From contig NCGJ01000015.1 in NCBI GenBank assembly GCA_002281555.1, positions 1 to 64,000 of the forward strand: a DNA stretch of 64,000 bases, given 5' to 3'. The stretch is from Hydrogenophilales bacterium 28-61-23. GTDB taxonomy: Bacteria; Pseudomonadota; Gammaproteobacteria; Burkholderiales; Thiobacillaceae. Positions 22,657 through 33,342 of this stretch are shown here, one piece after another. The first letter of the stretch is position 1. Each line of letters starts with the position of its first letter. Made by a program: the position numbers and the translations under genes. The notes under the pieces were generated by a model. The model had not been told where the DNA came from and made no database searches. It saw only the letters and a list, made by a program, of their open reading frames with translations.

Positions 22657-24678
22657 TCAAGGTGTATTTCTCTCCAGTTCCGATGCCATAGTTGCGGATG
22701 GCGTGTCAGCGATCATTCCAGACGCGTTGTTCATCAGATTCCGATACGCGTCCTGGCAGCAATTCATCAGTGTGCGATGGGCTTCCCGCCACCTGTCGGG
22801 TTGCTTCATGGCGCCAGGATATCCGTCGATTAACTTGAGTTGGAATGCAAGCTGTTCGGAGAGGTGTCGTAGTGTTTGCGCATGCTCGCTTCCGCTCCTG
22901 GAAAGCAGCGCGGCCGACAACAGATAACGTTCTCCATCGGTGCTGCTGGCTGCCAGGCCGGCTCGCCACCAGCTTAGCGCGGCGGCTTCGTCATCGGCAA
23001 ACCAGCCGGCATAGAAGTAGCCCAGACCATGGCGCGGGTTGCAGTCGAGGTCTTGGGAGATCAACCGCCGCGCATGTTTGCGGAGCATGACTGAATCTGG
23101 CGCCAGACGCAGTTGCTCGAGCATCTCCAGCGTGTAGTTGGCCTGGCACGGTGCCAGGTTTTGCGCGACTTCCAGATGCGAAATGTAGCGGCCGCGCGCG
23201 GTGGCCGGGTCGCTTCCCGCATCCATCATGTCGGCGGCGGCCTCTATCGCCATCGATTCGCGCGGTGCGGGCAGATAGGGGGCAAGCACGGAAAGGGTGT
23301 GCGCAATCGCGTAGCGCGGGTAAGGCAATGACCAGTGCAGCAAACGATGCTGTATCGTCTGTCCATGGGTCAGCAGAATTTCCACCGCCACCAGCACACC
23401 CAGGAGGTAGGCGAGCGCGACGCCATAAACCGTCCCGAAGATCCGAACAGGCAATGCAGCCGGTGAGGCTTGTCGTTGTTCCGGCGGCGCGGTCCGGGCA
23501 AGGTAAAGGCCGATCAGCAGCGCCGGTGGGGAAAAATAAAAAATGAAGTTGGTATTCGCCTGTAACAGTGCGGCGGCCAGCGCCAACAGATAGCCGAGGC
23601 GTCGAACCGATTCCGCTTGTGGCCGAGGAATGGATCGCCAAATCCAGCGCGTCACCAAAAAAGCGAGGCTCAGGAAAAGCAGCAGCATCGGCAGCCCGGC
23701 TTCCACCCAGAGCTGCAAGAAATCGTTGTGAACCCAGAAGCCCGGCGTGTCATCTTCCGCCAGATGGCGATACCTCGGATAAAGCAGGCGGAACCCGCCC
23801 AGGCCGATGCCCAGCCAGGGATGATCGAGCGCCATGGCGAGCGCCGCTTGCATCAGCAGCCAGCGCGAGGTGTCGCCATCGCGCACGGTTTGCGCGAGTC
23901 GATCCACGACGTTGATGCTTTGATGTATCTGGTGGATATGGTTCGCCGCTATCGCCGCTAGCACCAGCACCAGAACAAACGCGGCCCACTTGCGTAGCGC
24001 ACCTTTTTGACGTCGGCTGGCAACAAACAATATCGGCAAGGTCAACAACAGACTCACCCCCGCGCCGCGCGAAGCGACCAGAAAACTGACGAATAAGCCC
24101 GCTCCTAGAATTGCCAGCAAAGCCAGACGGCGTGCCCGTCCGGGTTCGTCGCCAGCCGCCAGCCAGTGTGCGAGAACCGGCAGCATCAGCATGTTCAGAC
24201 AAGCGGCATACAGGTTGGGGTCGTTGAACGGGCCTTGCGGTTTGCCGGTCAGCGTATTCGGCCCCTGCCAGACACCCCACAGCGCCAGCGCCAATAGCAG
24301 CAAGGGCAGAACCTGGGTCAGCCAGGATTCGAGATCGCCCCGCGCGGCCATCCGGCTGCCGACCAGCCAGGCCAGCGGCAGGACTATCAGTACCGCAGAA
24401 TAGAATTGCGCCCAGCCAGGTGCCAGGCTGAACACCTGGCTGAAGGGCAGCCAAAGCAGAAAGCCCGCCATCCACCAACCCAGCGCGCCACGCCAGATGC
24501 TGGCCTGGCGCGCGGCGATGAGCGCCGAGGGCAACAACAGTAAAGCCGGCAACGCGGAAAGCGGCGACCACATCGAAGCAAGCAAAGCCAGCGTCGCGCC
24601 GAGACGGGGCGACGCGATCAGTTCGATCGCTTCGATGGGTTGCTTGAGTCGATCAAGTAACGAAGTCGATATGAGCAT
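22657..24678 (-). CDS. O-antigen ligase / Wzy-type polytopic membrane protein (PglL-like)
   Basis: 673 residues. About eleven or twelve hydrophobic segments occupy residues 20-450. The Wzy_C region is recognisable from GPFNDPNLYAACLNMLML, LGIGLGGFRLLYPRYRHL and VHNDFLQLWVEAGL, in which the HNDFLQ segment is the hallmark. The soluble C-terminus (about 470-673) resembles the domain found in PglL oligosaccharyltransferases. It transfers glycan chains to lipid A or to protein in the periplasm. No glycosyltransferase genes are nearby, which slightly favours the protein-glycosylating type; this is inference. Confidence 0.85.
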   Translation of the reverse strand: MLISTSLLDRLKQPIEAIELIASPRLGATLALLASMWSPLSALPALLLLPSALIAARQASIWRGALGWWMAGFLLWLPFSQVFSLAPGWAQFYSAVLIVLPLAWLVGSRMAARGDLESWLTQVLPLLLLALALWGVWQGPNTLTGKPQGPFNDPNLYAACLNMLMLPVLAHWLAAGDEPGRARRLALLAILGAGLFVSFLVASRGAGVSLLLTLPILFVASRRQKGALRKWAAFVLVLVLAAIAANHIHQIHQSINVVDRLAQTVRDGDTSRWLLMQAALAMALDHPWLGIGLGGFRLLYPRYRHLAEDDTPGFWVHNDFLQLWVEAGLPMLLLFLSLAFLVTRWIWRSIPRPQAESVRRLGYLLALAAALLQANTNFIFYFSPPALLIGLYLARTAPPEQRQASPAALPVRIFGTVYGVALAYLLGVLVAVEILLTHGQTIQHRLLHWSLPYPRYAIAHTLSVLAPYLPAPRESMAIEAAADMMDAGSDPATARGRYISHLEVAQNLAPCQANYTLEMLEQLRLAPDSVMLRKHARRLISQDLDCNPRHGLGYFYAGWFADDEAAALSWWRAGLAASSTDGERYLLSAALLSRSGSEHAQTLRHLSEQLAFQLKLIDGYPGAMKQPDRWREAHRTLMNCCQDAYRNLMNNASGMIADTPSATMASELERNTP

Positions 24679-24783
24679 GACTTGCGAATGCGGGCTTCAG
24701 TTGCGCTGTGGCTGGCCACTTGTAATGGCGCTGCTTCGCGGGGCTGTCAGTTTGTCTGCCGCGTTTCCTGGCGCCTGAAAACA

Positions 24784-24813
24784 AAACGGGCCGGGAAAGA
24801 CCCGGCCCGTTTC
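24784..24813. terminator. Intrinsic terminator after hppA
   Basis: AACGGGCCGGG, AAAGA loop, CCCGGCCCGTT, flanked by A and T runs. It sits 17 bases downstream of the hppA stop on the minus strand and has symmetry for both directions. Confidence 0.88.
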
Positions 24814-24829
24814 AGTCAGCAAGCCAAAC

Positions 24830-26887
24830 TCAAACGATCAACGGCACGATCATCAGTGCGACGATGTTGATGATCTTGATCAGCGGGTTCACGGCGGGGC
24901 CGGCGGTGTCCTTGTAGGGATCGCCGACGGTGTCGCCGGTCACCGCGGCTTTGTGGGCATCGCTGCCCTTGCCGCCGAAGTTGCCTTCTTCGATGTACTT
25001 CTTGGCGTTATCCCAGGCACCGCCGCCGGTGGTCATCGAGATGGCCACAAAGATGCCAGTGATGATGGTGCCGACCAGCACGCCGCCAAGTGCTTGCGCG
25101 CCGAGGGTGAGGCCGACGATGACCGGAACGGCGACTGGCAGCAGCGACGGGACGATCATTTCCTTGATCGCGGCCTTGGTCAGCATATCGACACAGGTGC
25201 CGTATTCCGGTTTGGACGTGCCGGCCATGATGCCGGGGATTTCCTTGAACTGGCGGCGCACTTCGACCACCACGGAACCGGCGGCGCGACCGACGGCTTC
25301 CATGCCCATCGCCGCGAACAGGTAGGGCACCATGCCGCCGATGAACAGACCGATGATGACCATGTGGTTGGACAGGTCGAAGGTCATCGCCTGGGCAAGC
25401 GGGTCGGCCAGCAGCGCCTTGGCATTGATCGCATGGGTGTAATCCGCGAACAGCACCAGCGCGGCGAGACCGGCGGAACCGATGGCATAGCCTTTGGTGA
25501 CGGCCTTGGTGGTGTTACCGACGGCGTCGAGCGGGTCGGTGATGTTGCGGATGTTATCCGGCAGACCGGCCATTTCGGCGATGCCGCCGGCGTTGTCGGT
25601 GATCGGGCCATAGGCGTCGAGTGCGACGATGATGCCGGCCATCGACAACATGGAGGTGGCGGCGATGGCGATGCCATACAGGCCAGCCAGGTCATAAGCG
25701 CCCCAGATGGCGGCGCAAACGGCCATCACCGGCAGCGCGGTGGACTTCATCGACACGCCGATACCCGCAATGACGTTGGTGCCGTGGCCGGTGGTGGAGG
25801 CTTGCGCGATGTGACGCACCGGGCTGTATTCCGTCGCCGTGTAGTACTCGGTGATCACCACCATAGCAGCGGTCAGCGCGAGGCCGATCAGGGTGGCGTA
25901 ATACAGGCTCATCGAGGTCACCAGATTGCCGTCGATCATCACGCCTTCGCCCATCATCGTGTTGGTGATGGGGTAGAACGCGACAGCGGCGAGGCCGCCG
26001 GAGACTGCCAGACCGCGATACAGCGCGTTCATGATCTTGCCGCCTTCACGCGCCTTGACGAAGAAGGTGCCGACGATAGAGGCGATGATGGCGAAGCCGC
26101 CCAGCACCAGCGGGTAGATAACCGCTTCCGGCGAGCCGGTGATCAGCAGGCCGCCCAGCAGCATGGTGGCGATGATGGTCACGGCGTAGGTTTCGAACAG
26201 GTCGGCGGCCATGCCGGCGCAGTCGCCGACGTTGTCACCGACGTTGTCGGCGATCACGGCGGGGTTGCGCGGGTCGTCCTCGGGGATGCCGGCTTCGACC
26301 TTGCCCACCAGGTCGGCGCCGACGTCGGCGCCCTTGGTGAAGATGCCGCCGCCGAGTCGGGCGAAGATGGAGATCAGAGAGCCGCCGAAAGCCAGACCGA
26401 CCAGCGCGTGCGTCGCCTGAGCGGTGCTTTCGCCCAGCATCAGGGTGAGCACGGCGTAATAGCCGGCCACACCGAGCAGGCCGAGACCGACCACCAGCAA
26501 GCCGGTGATGGCGCCGCCCTTGAAGGCGACGTTCAGCGCCGCGTTAAGGCCGTCCTTGGCCGCTTCGGCGGTACGCACGTTGGCGCGCACCGACACGTTC
26601 ATGCCGATATAACCGGTGAGACCGGAGAGGACGGCGCCGAGCGCAAAACCAACCGCGGTTTGCCAGCCCAAGGCGAAGAAAATTGCGACCAGAAGAATCG
26701 CGCCGACGATACCGATAGTGGTGTACTGCCGGTTCAAATAGGCTTGAGCCCCTTCCTGTACGGCCGCCGCAATTTCTCGCATACGGTCGTTTCCGGTAGG
26801 CAATCCAAGGATCCATTTGATCGAGATCATCCCATAAAGCAGTGCAAGCACCGCGGCCACAAGGGCAAACATCAGACCTTCATTCAT
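24830..26887 (-). CDS. hppA: K+-independent proton-pumping membrane pyrophosphatase
   Basis: 685 residues with about 16 membrane segments. It couples PPi hydrolysis to proton export across the inner membrane. The catalytic acidic signature is seen in [20 protein letters not shown] and in the [21 protein letters not shown] stretch. [17 protein letters not shown] carries Lys and Thr at the positions that mark the K+-independent subfamily; the K+-dependent one has Ala and Gly there. A PPi-dependent phosphofructokinase is encoded 380 bases away, so the neighbourhood has a PPi theme. Confidence 0.96.
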   Translation of the reverse strand: MNEGLMFALVAAVLALLYGMISIKWILGLPTGNDRMREIAAAVQEGAQAYLNRQYTTIGIVGAILLVAIFFALGWQTAVGFALGAVLSGLTGYIGMNVSVRANVRTAEAAKDGLNAALNVAFKGGAITGLLVVGLGLLGVAGYYAVLTLMLGESTAQATHALVGLAFGGSLISIFARLGGGIFTKGADVGADLVGKVEAGIPEDDPRNPAVIADNVGDNVGDCAGMAADLFETYAVTIIATMLLGGLLITGSPEAVIYPLVLGGFAIIASIVGTFFVKAREGGKIMNALYRGLAVSGGLAAVAFYPITNTMMGEGVMIDGNLVTSMSLYYATLIGLALTAAMVVITEYYTATEYSPVRHIAQASTTGHGTNVIAGIGVSMKSTALPVMAVCAAIWGAYDLAGLYGIAIAATSMLSMAGIIVALDAYGPITDNAGGIAEMAGLPDNIRNITDPLDAVGNTTKAVTKGYAIGSAGLAALVLFADYTHAINAKALLADPLAQAMTFDLSNHMVIIGLFIGGMVPYLFAAMGMEAVGRAAGSVVVEVRRQFKEIPGIMAGTSKPEYGTCVDMLTKAAIKEMIVPSLLPVAVPVIVGLTLGAQALGGVLVGTIITGIFVAISMTTGGGAWDNAKKYIEEGNFGGKGSDAHKAAVTGDTVGDPYKDTAGPAVNPLIKIINIVALMIVPLIV

Positions 26888-26999
26888 CGCTTCTTCTCCT
26901 TTTGGGGGGGGGTAGGTACGGCTTGCGAAACTCTAAACAACACACACACGATCTGTATATTAGGATTTGCTTATGTTATTTACATGTAAATTTTTTAAT

Positions 27000-27221
27000 T
27001 CAAAGATCAGCTTTACCAATGGCCAAGCCGCCTTCGAACCTTGTGCCAGGTTCGAAACCAAAAATTGCATCCAATCCCAGCCCCCGGATCAACTCATCCA
27101 CGGCTATCTGACCATGTTCACGCTGAACTTCGGACAGAATCAACTTGGCTGAATTGGCGTTGTAGAAACCGCCGAAATCGGCCTGAACTTTCAGCAATTC
27201 TCGGGCGCGGAGGAGAGTCAT
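27000..27221 (-). CDS. Small conserved-looking protein of unknown function
   Basis: 73 residues (MTLLRARELLKVQADFGGFY and on to GTRFEGGLAIGKADL). It has an amphipathic helical composition with no cysteines and no membrane segment. It follows the pfk gene by 46 bases on the same strand, with a hairpin between, so it may be weakly co-transcribed. I do not recognise a named family. Natural composition and a proper stop support it as real. Confidence 0.65.
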   Translation of the reverse strand: MTLLRARELLKVQADFGGFYNANSAKLILSEVQREHGQIAVDELIRGLGLDAIFGFEPGTRFEGGLAIGKADL

Positions 27222-27237
27222 CGGGCGTCAATAGTAA

Positions 27238-27262
27238 CCAAGGGCGCCGTGAGCGCCCTTGG
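27238..27262 (-). terminator. Stem-loop after the PPi-phosphofructokinase gene
   Basis: CCAAGGGCGC, CGTGA loop, GCGCCCTTGG, a perfect 10-bp stem that overlaps nothing and lies 6 bases past the stop. There is no good T-run on the minus strand, so termination may be partial, letting the small downstream gene be read. Confidence 0.6.
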
Positions 27263-27267
27263 AATTG

Positions 27268-28521
27268 TTAAAGCTTGAACTCGGGTAGCTTTTTAGAAAC
27301 CGCCACGTTTTTCATGGTGACGTACTTGGGCAGACCGTTTTCGTAAGCCGGGTAATCCTCGCCTTGAATCAGTCCGGACAGGTAGTTGCGGCACTTGTCG
27401 GTAATGCCGTAGCCGTCTTCGCTGATGAAGTCGCGCGGCATGAATTTTTCCACGTTGGCCACATCCTTCAGTTCGGCGGAACCGATTTCCCACTTGTACG
27501 GGGTGTCGGACAGACGCACCACGGTCGGCATCACCGAGTTCTTGCCGGCCAGGGCCAGATCGACGGCGGCCTGGCCGAGGGCGTAAGCCTGTTCGACGTC
27601 GGTCTTGGAGGCGATGTGGCGGGCGGCGCGTTGCAGGTAGTCGGCCACGGCCCAGTGGAACTTGTAGCCCAGCGCGTCCTTGATCATGTTGGCGACCACG
27701 GGCGCCGCGCCACCCAATTGGGCGTGACCGAAGGCGTCGCGGGTGCCCTGCTCGGCCAGGAACTTGCCGTCCGGGTAATGGCAGCCTTCCGACACCACGA
27801 TGGTGCAGAAACCGTGCTGTTTCACATTGGCATCGACCTTGGCCAGGAACTTGGCCTGATCGAATTCGATTTCCGGGAACAGGATGACGACCGGGATGCC
27901 CTGGTCGGCGACCAGTCCGCCGGCGGCGGCGATCCAGCCGGCGTGACGGCCCATCACTTCGACGACGAATATCTTGGTCGAGGTCTTGGCCATCGACTTG
28001 ACGTCGAACGAGGCTTCCAGGGTCGATACGGCGATGTACTTGGCGACCGAGCCGAAGCCGGGGCAGCAGTCGGTGATCGGCAGATCGTTGTCGACGGTCT
28101 TCGGCACGTGGATGGCCTGGATCGGATAACCCATGGCTTCGGAAAGCTGGGAAACCTTGAAGCAGGTGTCGGCCGAGTCGCCGCCGCCGTTGTAGAAGAA
28201 GTAGCCGATGTTGTGGGCCTTGAAGACCTCGATCAGGCGCTCGTATTCGCGTTTGTTGGCTTCCAGGCTCTTCATCTTGAAGCGGCAGGAGCCGAATGCG
28301 CCGGAAGGAGTGGAGCGCAGCGCGGCGATGTCGGCGTCGGATTCCTTACTGGTGTCGATCAGATCTTCGGTCAACGCACCGATGATGCCGTTACGGCCGG
28401 CGTAGACGGTGCCGATCTTGTCGGCGTGCTTGCGCGCGGTCTCGATGACGCCGCAGGCGGAGGCGTTGATGACGGCGGTCACACCGCCGGATTGCGCGTA
28501 AAACGCGTTTTTCTTTTCCAT
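27268..28521 (-). CDS. Pyrophosphate-dependent 6-phosphofructokinase
   Basis: 417 residues. It reversibly phosphorylates fructose 6-phosphate with PPi. The nucleotide/PPi loop is YNGGGDSADTC, where the GGD-D pattern replaces the ATP-type GGDGS, and PKTVDNDLPITDCCPGFGS carries the TVDND catalytic segment. The N-terminus AQSGGVTAVINASACGV is typical. It lies in a minus-strand group with adk and a small unknown gene. Together with the H+-PPase this lets the cell use PPi as an energy currency. Confidence 0.94.
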   Translation of the reverse strand: MEKKNAFYAQSGGVTAVINASACGVIETARKHADKIGTVYAGRNGIIGALTEDLIDTSKESDADIAALRSTPSGAFGSCRFKMKSLEANKREYERLIEVFKAHNIGYFFYNGGGDSADTCFKVSQLSEAMGYPIQAIHVPKTVDNDLPITDCCPGFGSVAKYIAVSTLEASFDVKSMAKTSTKIFVVEVMGRHAGWIAAAGGLVADQGIPVVILFPEIEFDQAKFLAKVDANVKQHGFCTIVVSEGCHYPDGKFLAEQGTRDAFGHAQLGGAAPVVANMIKDALGYKFHWAVADYLQRAARHIASKTDVEQAYALGQAAVDLALAGKNSVMPTVVRLSDTPYKWEIGSAELKDVANVEKFMPRDFISEDGYGITDKCRNYLSGLIQGEDYPAYENGLPKYVTMKNVAVSKKLPEFKL

Positions 28522-28594
28522 GAATTTCTCCAGAAATAAGAGGCGGGAAAGTGCGCAACTAGTGCTGAGATAGCCGCGCTTCCTGAATGAATGG

Positions 28595-28945
28595 TTACTG
28601 GATGCCGGTTTCCTGCTGGCGACGTTCGTGTTCTGTCTCCTGCACTTTTAGCAGGGTAATCAAGCAGTCGCCGAGATTGTCGTACTCTTCCTTGCTGGTG
28701 CCGAAACGGTCTTTGATCGAATAGAAGAACATCGCCCGATAAGCAGCCGGGCTGGTCTTCGCGACCACAAAAGAGCATTTCTCGACCTGCCAGTAAATGG
28801 CCGGGCACTGGGTGAGTTCCCGGTCGCCGGGAGAGAGACGGACTTCCGTCTCCGCTTCCTGCACATCCACGTCAAAGCCGAAACGCTCTTTCAGCGTGGC
28901 GCGCGCCAGGGACAGGTCCGAGGCGGAGAAACCGGGAATACTCAT
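28595..28945 (-). CDS. Conserved-looking protein of unknown function between adk and pfk
   Basis: 116 residues, soluble and acidic (MSIPGFSASDLSLARATLKE, FGFDVDVQEAETEVRLSPGD, YRAMFFYSIKDRFGTSKEEY). There is no signal peptide and no metal motif. The ATG lies 2 bases after the adk stop, so the two are almost certainly co-transcribed. A function linked to adenylate or PPi metabolism could be guessed from position only. Confidence 0.8.
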   Translation of the reverse strand: MSIPGFSASDLSLARATLKERFGFDVDVQEAETEVRLSPGDRELTQCPAIYWQVEKCSFVVAKTSPAAYRAMFFYSIKDRFGTSKEEYDNLGDCLITLLKVQETEHERRQQETGIQ

Positions 28946-28947
28946 GC

Positions 28948-29730
<783 letters not shown>

Positions 29731-29801
29731 TCAATTTTTTGTATTCGGTTATAAGTTCAGGTTATTGGTCGCCCGCAGACCGTTTTTGACGTTCCTGGTT
29801 T

Positions 29802-30800
29802 TCATCCGCCGGTCATGCTCATGAAACGAACCAGTTTTTGCGGCGCTTCGATGAATTCGTGCCGTTCCGGTTTCATGTCGATGGCCGAGCGTATCGTTTC
29901 GACGATCTCCGCATCGCTGGCGCCGCCGCGCATCATGGCGCGGAAATCGACCCGATCTTCCTGGCCCAGGCACAGATGCAGGATGCCATCCACGGTCAAG
30001 CGCACACGGTTGCAGGTGGCGCAGAAGTGTTGCGAGATCGGCGTGATGAAACCGACGTTGAATTTTCCGTCCGGCGTGCCCAGATAACGCGCCGGGCCGC
30101 CGCCGGACATCACCGTGTCGATCAGGCCGAAGCGCTTTTGCAGGCGCGCCTTCACCGGTTGCAGATCGACATAACCCATCTTGCGCGCGGTATCGCCCAT
30201 CGGCATCAGTTCGATCAGGCGCAAGACAAAGCCGCGTTGCATGCAGTAGGCGACGATGTCGTCGACCTCGTCGGCGTTCTCGCGCATCACCACCATATTC
30301 ACCTTGATCGGCGCGAAGCCGGCTGCCCGCGCGCCTTCCAGGCCGGCCAGAATCTTGTCCAGGGCGGGACGACCGTTGATTTTTTCTACCCCTTCCGGGC
30401 GCAGCGAATCGAGGCTGACATTGAGGCGGGTAACGCCAGCGCGTTTCAGATCCCGCGCCATGCCGGCCAGTTGCGTGGCGTTGGTGGAGACGGAAACATC
30501 CTCGATGCCGGGAATTGCCGCGACCCGTTCGACCAGTCCGACGATATTGCGGCGCAGCAACGGCTCGCCGCCGGTCAGGCGCAGGCGTTTCAGGCCCAGG
30601 CTGGCGAACAGTCCCAACAGACGTTCGATTTCATCGAAGGTCAGCCAGTGCTCCGGCTCCTCGAAGCCCTTGAAACCTTCCGGGATGCAGTAGGCGCAAC
30701 GCAAGTCGCAACGATCCGTCACCGAGAGGCGGAGGTATTCGATACGGCGGCCGAAACGATCGATCAGCTTGTTCATTTTTTGTAAAACCGGGTGTGTCAT
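29802..30800 (-). CDS. moaA: GTP 3',8-cyclase (molybdopterin synthesis)
   Basis: 332 residues from 30800; a second in-frame ATG at 30774-30776 (MNKLIDRFGRR) is equally plausible, and neither has a strong ribosome-binding site. It is a radical-SAM enzyme: the cluster motif is CDLRCAYC near the N-terminus, with the C-terminal cluster motif CATCNRVRLTVDGILHLC. It starts molybdenum cofactor synthesis from GTP. The last residues MSMTGG match the MoaA-type GG tail. It diverges from mobB-moeA-moaD, giving a cofactor block that could serve the molybdoenzyme encoded at 45355. Confidence 0.95.
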   Translation of the reverse strand: MTHPVLQKMNKLIDRFGRRIEYLRLSVTDRCDLRCAYCIPEGFKGFEEPEHWLTFDEIERLLGLFASLGLKRLRLTGGEPLLRRNIVGLVERVAAIPGIEDVSVSTNATQLAGMARDLKRAGVTRLNVSLDSLRPEGVEKINGRPALDKILAGLEGARAAGFAPIKVNMVVMRENADEVDDIVAYCMQRGFVLRLIELMPMGDTARKMGYVDLQPVKARLQKRFGLIDTVMSGGGPARYLGTPDGKFNVGFITPISQHFCATCNRVRLTVDGILHLCLGQEDRVDFRAMMRGGASDAEIVETIRSAIDMKPERHEFIEAPQKLVRFMSMTGG

Positions 30801-30928
30801 TGACTGCGACGAAATATAGTCTCGCCCTCGTAGACAGCAAAGCGACGGAATTGATCGTGATCAACTCTCGGCCAGAATACCTTGCCTCGGCGCGCGCGCG
30901 GACAGCTCAAGCGAAGTATCGTCGCGCG

Positions 30929-31420
30929 ATGAAAATACTTGGCATCTCCGGCTACAGCGGCAGCGGCAAAACCACCTTGATCGAAAAACTGCTGCCGTTG
31001 ATGAACGCGGCCGGGCTTAAAGTTTCAGTCGTCAAGCAGAGCCATCACGACATCGAGGTGGATGTGGTCGGCAAGGATTCCTGGCGGCATCGCCAAGCCG
31101 GCGCGCACGAAACCCTGCTCACTTCGCCGCATCGCTGGATGCTGGTTGGCGAATTGCGCGGTGCGCCGGAACCCGGCTTGGACGATCATCTGGCCCGACT
31201 TGGGCCGTGCGATCTGGTGCTGGTGGAAGGCTATAAACACGCGGAGTTGCCCAAGCTTGAAGTCTGGCGCGCCGCGAATGAACGCCCCTGGCTGCATCCC
31301 GATGACGCATATTTCATTGCCGTGATTGCGGATCGAAAGCCGGAGAGACCGATACGCTGGCTCGACATAAACAACCCGGAGGCCATCGCCGCCTTCATCC
31401 TGGAGTGGACCCGATCATGA
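30929..31420 (+). CDS. mobB: Molybdopterin-guanine dinucleotide adapter MobB
   Basis: 163 residues. The GTP-binding P-loop ISGYSGSGKTTLIEKLLP starts at residue 5. VVKQSHHDIEVDVVGKDSWR and DLVLVEGYKHAELPKLEVWR are typical of MobB. I place the start at ATG 30929; the frame is open to 30794 but those residues do not fit the family. It assists attachment of GMP to molybdopterin for DMSO-reductase-type enzymes. The stop overlaps the moeA ATG (ATGA). Confidence 0.94.
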   Translation: MKILGISGYSGSGKTTLIEKLLPLMNAAGLKVSVVKQSHHDIEVDVVGKDSWRHRQAGAHETLLTSPHRWMLVGELRGAPEPGLDDHLARLGPCDLVLVEGYKHAELPKLEVWRAANERPWLHPDDAYFIAVIADRKPERPIRWLDINNPEAIAAFILEWTRS

Positions 31421-32637
31421 CCGACATGCTGAGTGTGGAAGCCGCGCTGGACCAATTACTGGCCGCCGCCGTTCCTGTCATCGAAAGCCAAACCCTGCCG
31501 GCGGAAACCGCCCTCGGCTTGATTCTGGCCGCGCCGCTGGTGTCCGGCGTCAACGTGCCGCCGCTGGACAATTCGGCGATGGACGGCTACGCGCTACGCC
31601 ATGCGGAATGCGTCGATGGCGCGGGGGAGCCGCAGTGGTTGTCGCCGTGGTTGCCAATCAGCCAGCGCATCCCCGCCGGCCATCCCGGTCAACCGCTGCA
31701 AGCGGGCACGGCGGCGCGCATTTTTACCGGCGCGCCGATTCCAGACGGTGCAGATTGCGTGGTCATGCAGGAAGACTGCGAGGCGGGAACCGATGAAGTG
31801 CGGGTCATGCGCCCGCCCAAACCGGGCGCCAACATCCGCCGCGCCGGCGAAGATATCCAGATCGGCCAAACCGTGCTCGAGCCCGGCGCGCGCCTGGGCC
31901 CGGCGCAACTGGGTGTCGCCGCCTCGATAGGCGAAACCCGTCTCACGGTCTACCGTCGTCTGAAGGCCGCCGTTTTCTTCACCGGCGACGAAATCGTTCT
32001 GCCTGGCGAGCCGCTTGGCGCCGGCCGCATCTACAACTCCAACCGCGCCACACTGATTGCGTTGCTGAACCAGCTCGGCATCGAAGTCATCGACCTGGGC
32101 CAGATCGGCGACAACTTCGACGCCACCCTCGTCGCCTTGCAACGCGCCAGCGCGGTGGCCGACGTAGTCATCACCAGCGGCGGCGTTTCGGTCGGCGAAG
32201 AAGATCACGTCAAGGCGGCGGTCGAGAAGATTGGCCGCATCGATCTGTGGAATGTCTCGATGAAACCGGGCAAGCCACTGGCGCATGGCCGCATTGGCAA
32301 CGTCGATTTCATCGGTCTGCCGGGCAACCCGGTTTCCGCTTTCGTCGTGTTCTGTCTGTTCGTGCGCCCCTTTCTGCTCAAACGCATGGGCGCCATTTTT
32401 CGCCCGCCCGCCGGTTTCCACCTGCCCGCCGGTTTCACTCGCGCCAAACCCGGTCGACGCCGCGAATTCATGCGTGCGCGCATCGAAATGAACCGGGCCG
32501 TGCTGTTTCCAAACCAGAGTTCCGGCGTACTCACTTCACTGGCCTGGGCCGATGGTCTGGTCGATGTCGATGCCGGCGTCACCGTGAACGTGGGCGATCC
32601 GGTGCGCTTCATCCCGCTCTCGGAGCTATTGGCATGA
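31417..32637 (+). CDS. moeA: Molybdopterin molybdotransferase MoeA
   Basis: 406 residues. It inserts molybdate into adenylylated molybdopterin. Hallmarks are PPLDNSAMDGYALR, IFTGAPIPDGADCVVMQED, TGDEIVLPGEPL, the TSGGVSVGEEDHVK loop and GLPGNPVSAFVVF. It is coupled on both sides by ATGA overlaps to mobB and moaD. Confidence 0.97.
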   Translation: MTDMLSVEAALDQLLAAAVPVIESQTLPAETALGLILAAPLVSGVNVPPLDNSAMDGYALRHAECVDGAGEPQWLSPWLPISQRIPAGHPGQPLQAGTAARIFTGAPIPDGADCVVMQEDCEAGTDEVRVMRPPKPGANIRRAGEDIQIGQTVLEPGARLGPAQLGVAASIGETRLTVYRRLKAAVFFTGDEIVLPGEPLGAGRIYNSNRATLIALLNQLGIEVIDLGQIGDNFDATLVALQRASAVADVVITSGGVSVGEEDHVKAAVEKIGRIDLWNVSMKPGKPLAHGRIGNVDFIGLPGNPVSAFVVFCLFVRPFLLKRMGAIFRPPAGFHLPAGFTRAKPGRRREFMRARIEMNRAVLFPNQSSGVLTSLAWADGLVDVDAGVTVNVGDPVRFIPLSELLA

Positions 32638-32903
32638 ACATCCGCCTGCTTTATTTCGCCCGTCTGCGTGAAATTTTCGGCATCGGCCAGGAACGCCTTG
32701 AGCTTGTCGCACCAAGCGCAACCTCAACCGTCCGCCTCGCCGATCTGCTCGACACCCTGCGCGCCCGCGGCGGCGTCTGGACGGAAGAGCTGGCCGAAGG
32801 CCGCGCGTATCGCGTCGCGATCAATCAGGACATCGTCGGCCCGGAGCAGGCATTGAACGATAACGACGAAGTCGCGCTGTTCCCGCCGGTAACCGGGGGC
32901 TGA
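32634..32903 (+). CDS. moaD: Molybdopterin synthase sulfur carrier subunit
   Basis: 89 residues, a ubiquitin-like protein ending in FPPVTGG; the C-terminal Gly-Gly is thiocarboxylated and donates sulfur to molybdopterin. It overlaps moeA by 4 bases. moaE, its partner, is not in the window. Confidence 0.95.
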   Translation: MNIRLLYFARLREIFGIGQERLELVAPSATSTVRLADLLDTLRARGGVWTEELAEGRAYRVAINQDIVGPEQALNDNDEVALFPPVTGG

Positions 32904-32996
32904 GCGGTCTTTGCGTGAAACTGCTTGGTTACCGGATTGCGTACCGCTATTCTTCAGCCCCATCGTCCACCTGAACAAAAGTCGAGGAATGTCGAC

Positions 32997-33296
32997 ATGG
33001 CGCGCCGCAGTTTCATTTTTTGCGATATCTGTAATCCGCTCGCAATCCGTTACATCGAGATGCGGCGTTCATCCGGACGCGATTCGCGCATCGGCCGGCG
33101 GGTATCCGACGGCCGCAACTGGTTTGACGGAACCGATGAAGACGCAAGGCTTGCCGGCTGGGTCTCGGCCGACGACGGACAACACGTCTGCCCGGCCTGT
33201 TTCGGACGCATGAAATCGATGCGTCACGTTCTGGAAGAACGCCTGTTCGTTTCAGAAAAACTGAGCAAGATCCTCGAAGACGAGGCCGATTTCTGA
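32997..33296 (+). CDS. Small protein with two CxxC pairs, unknown function
   Basis: 99 residues. CDIC near the N-terminus and CPAC at about residue 66 could bind one zinc ion. The rest is charged and soluble. A GAGGA site precedes ATG 32997. I do not recognise the family; a zinc-ribbon nucleic-acid or regulatory role is only a guess. It lies between the cofactor operon and the Sel1 gene. Confidence 0.7.
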   Translation: MARRSFIFCDICNPLAIRYIEMRRSSGRDSRIGRRVSDGRNWFDGTDEDARLAGWVSADDGQHVCPACFGRMKSMRHVLEERLFVSEKLSKILEDEADF

Positions 33297-33342
33297 GCAT
33301 TCCCAGGGATTTTTGACGGGCATCCGGAGTCCGCCGTTGAAA

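Noticed and set aside
24953-26989. 678-residue plus-strand frame opposite hppA, rich in His and Asp
   Set aside because: Low-complexity shadow of the pyrophosphatase gene.
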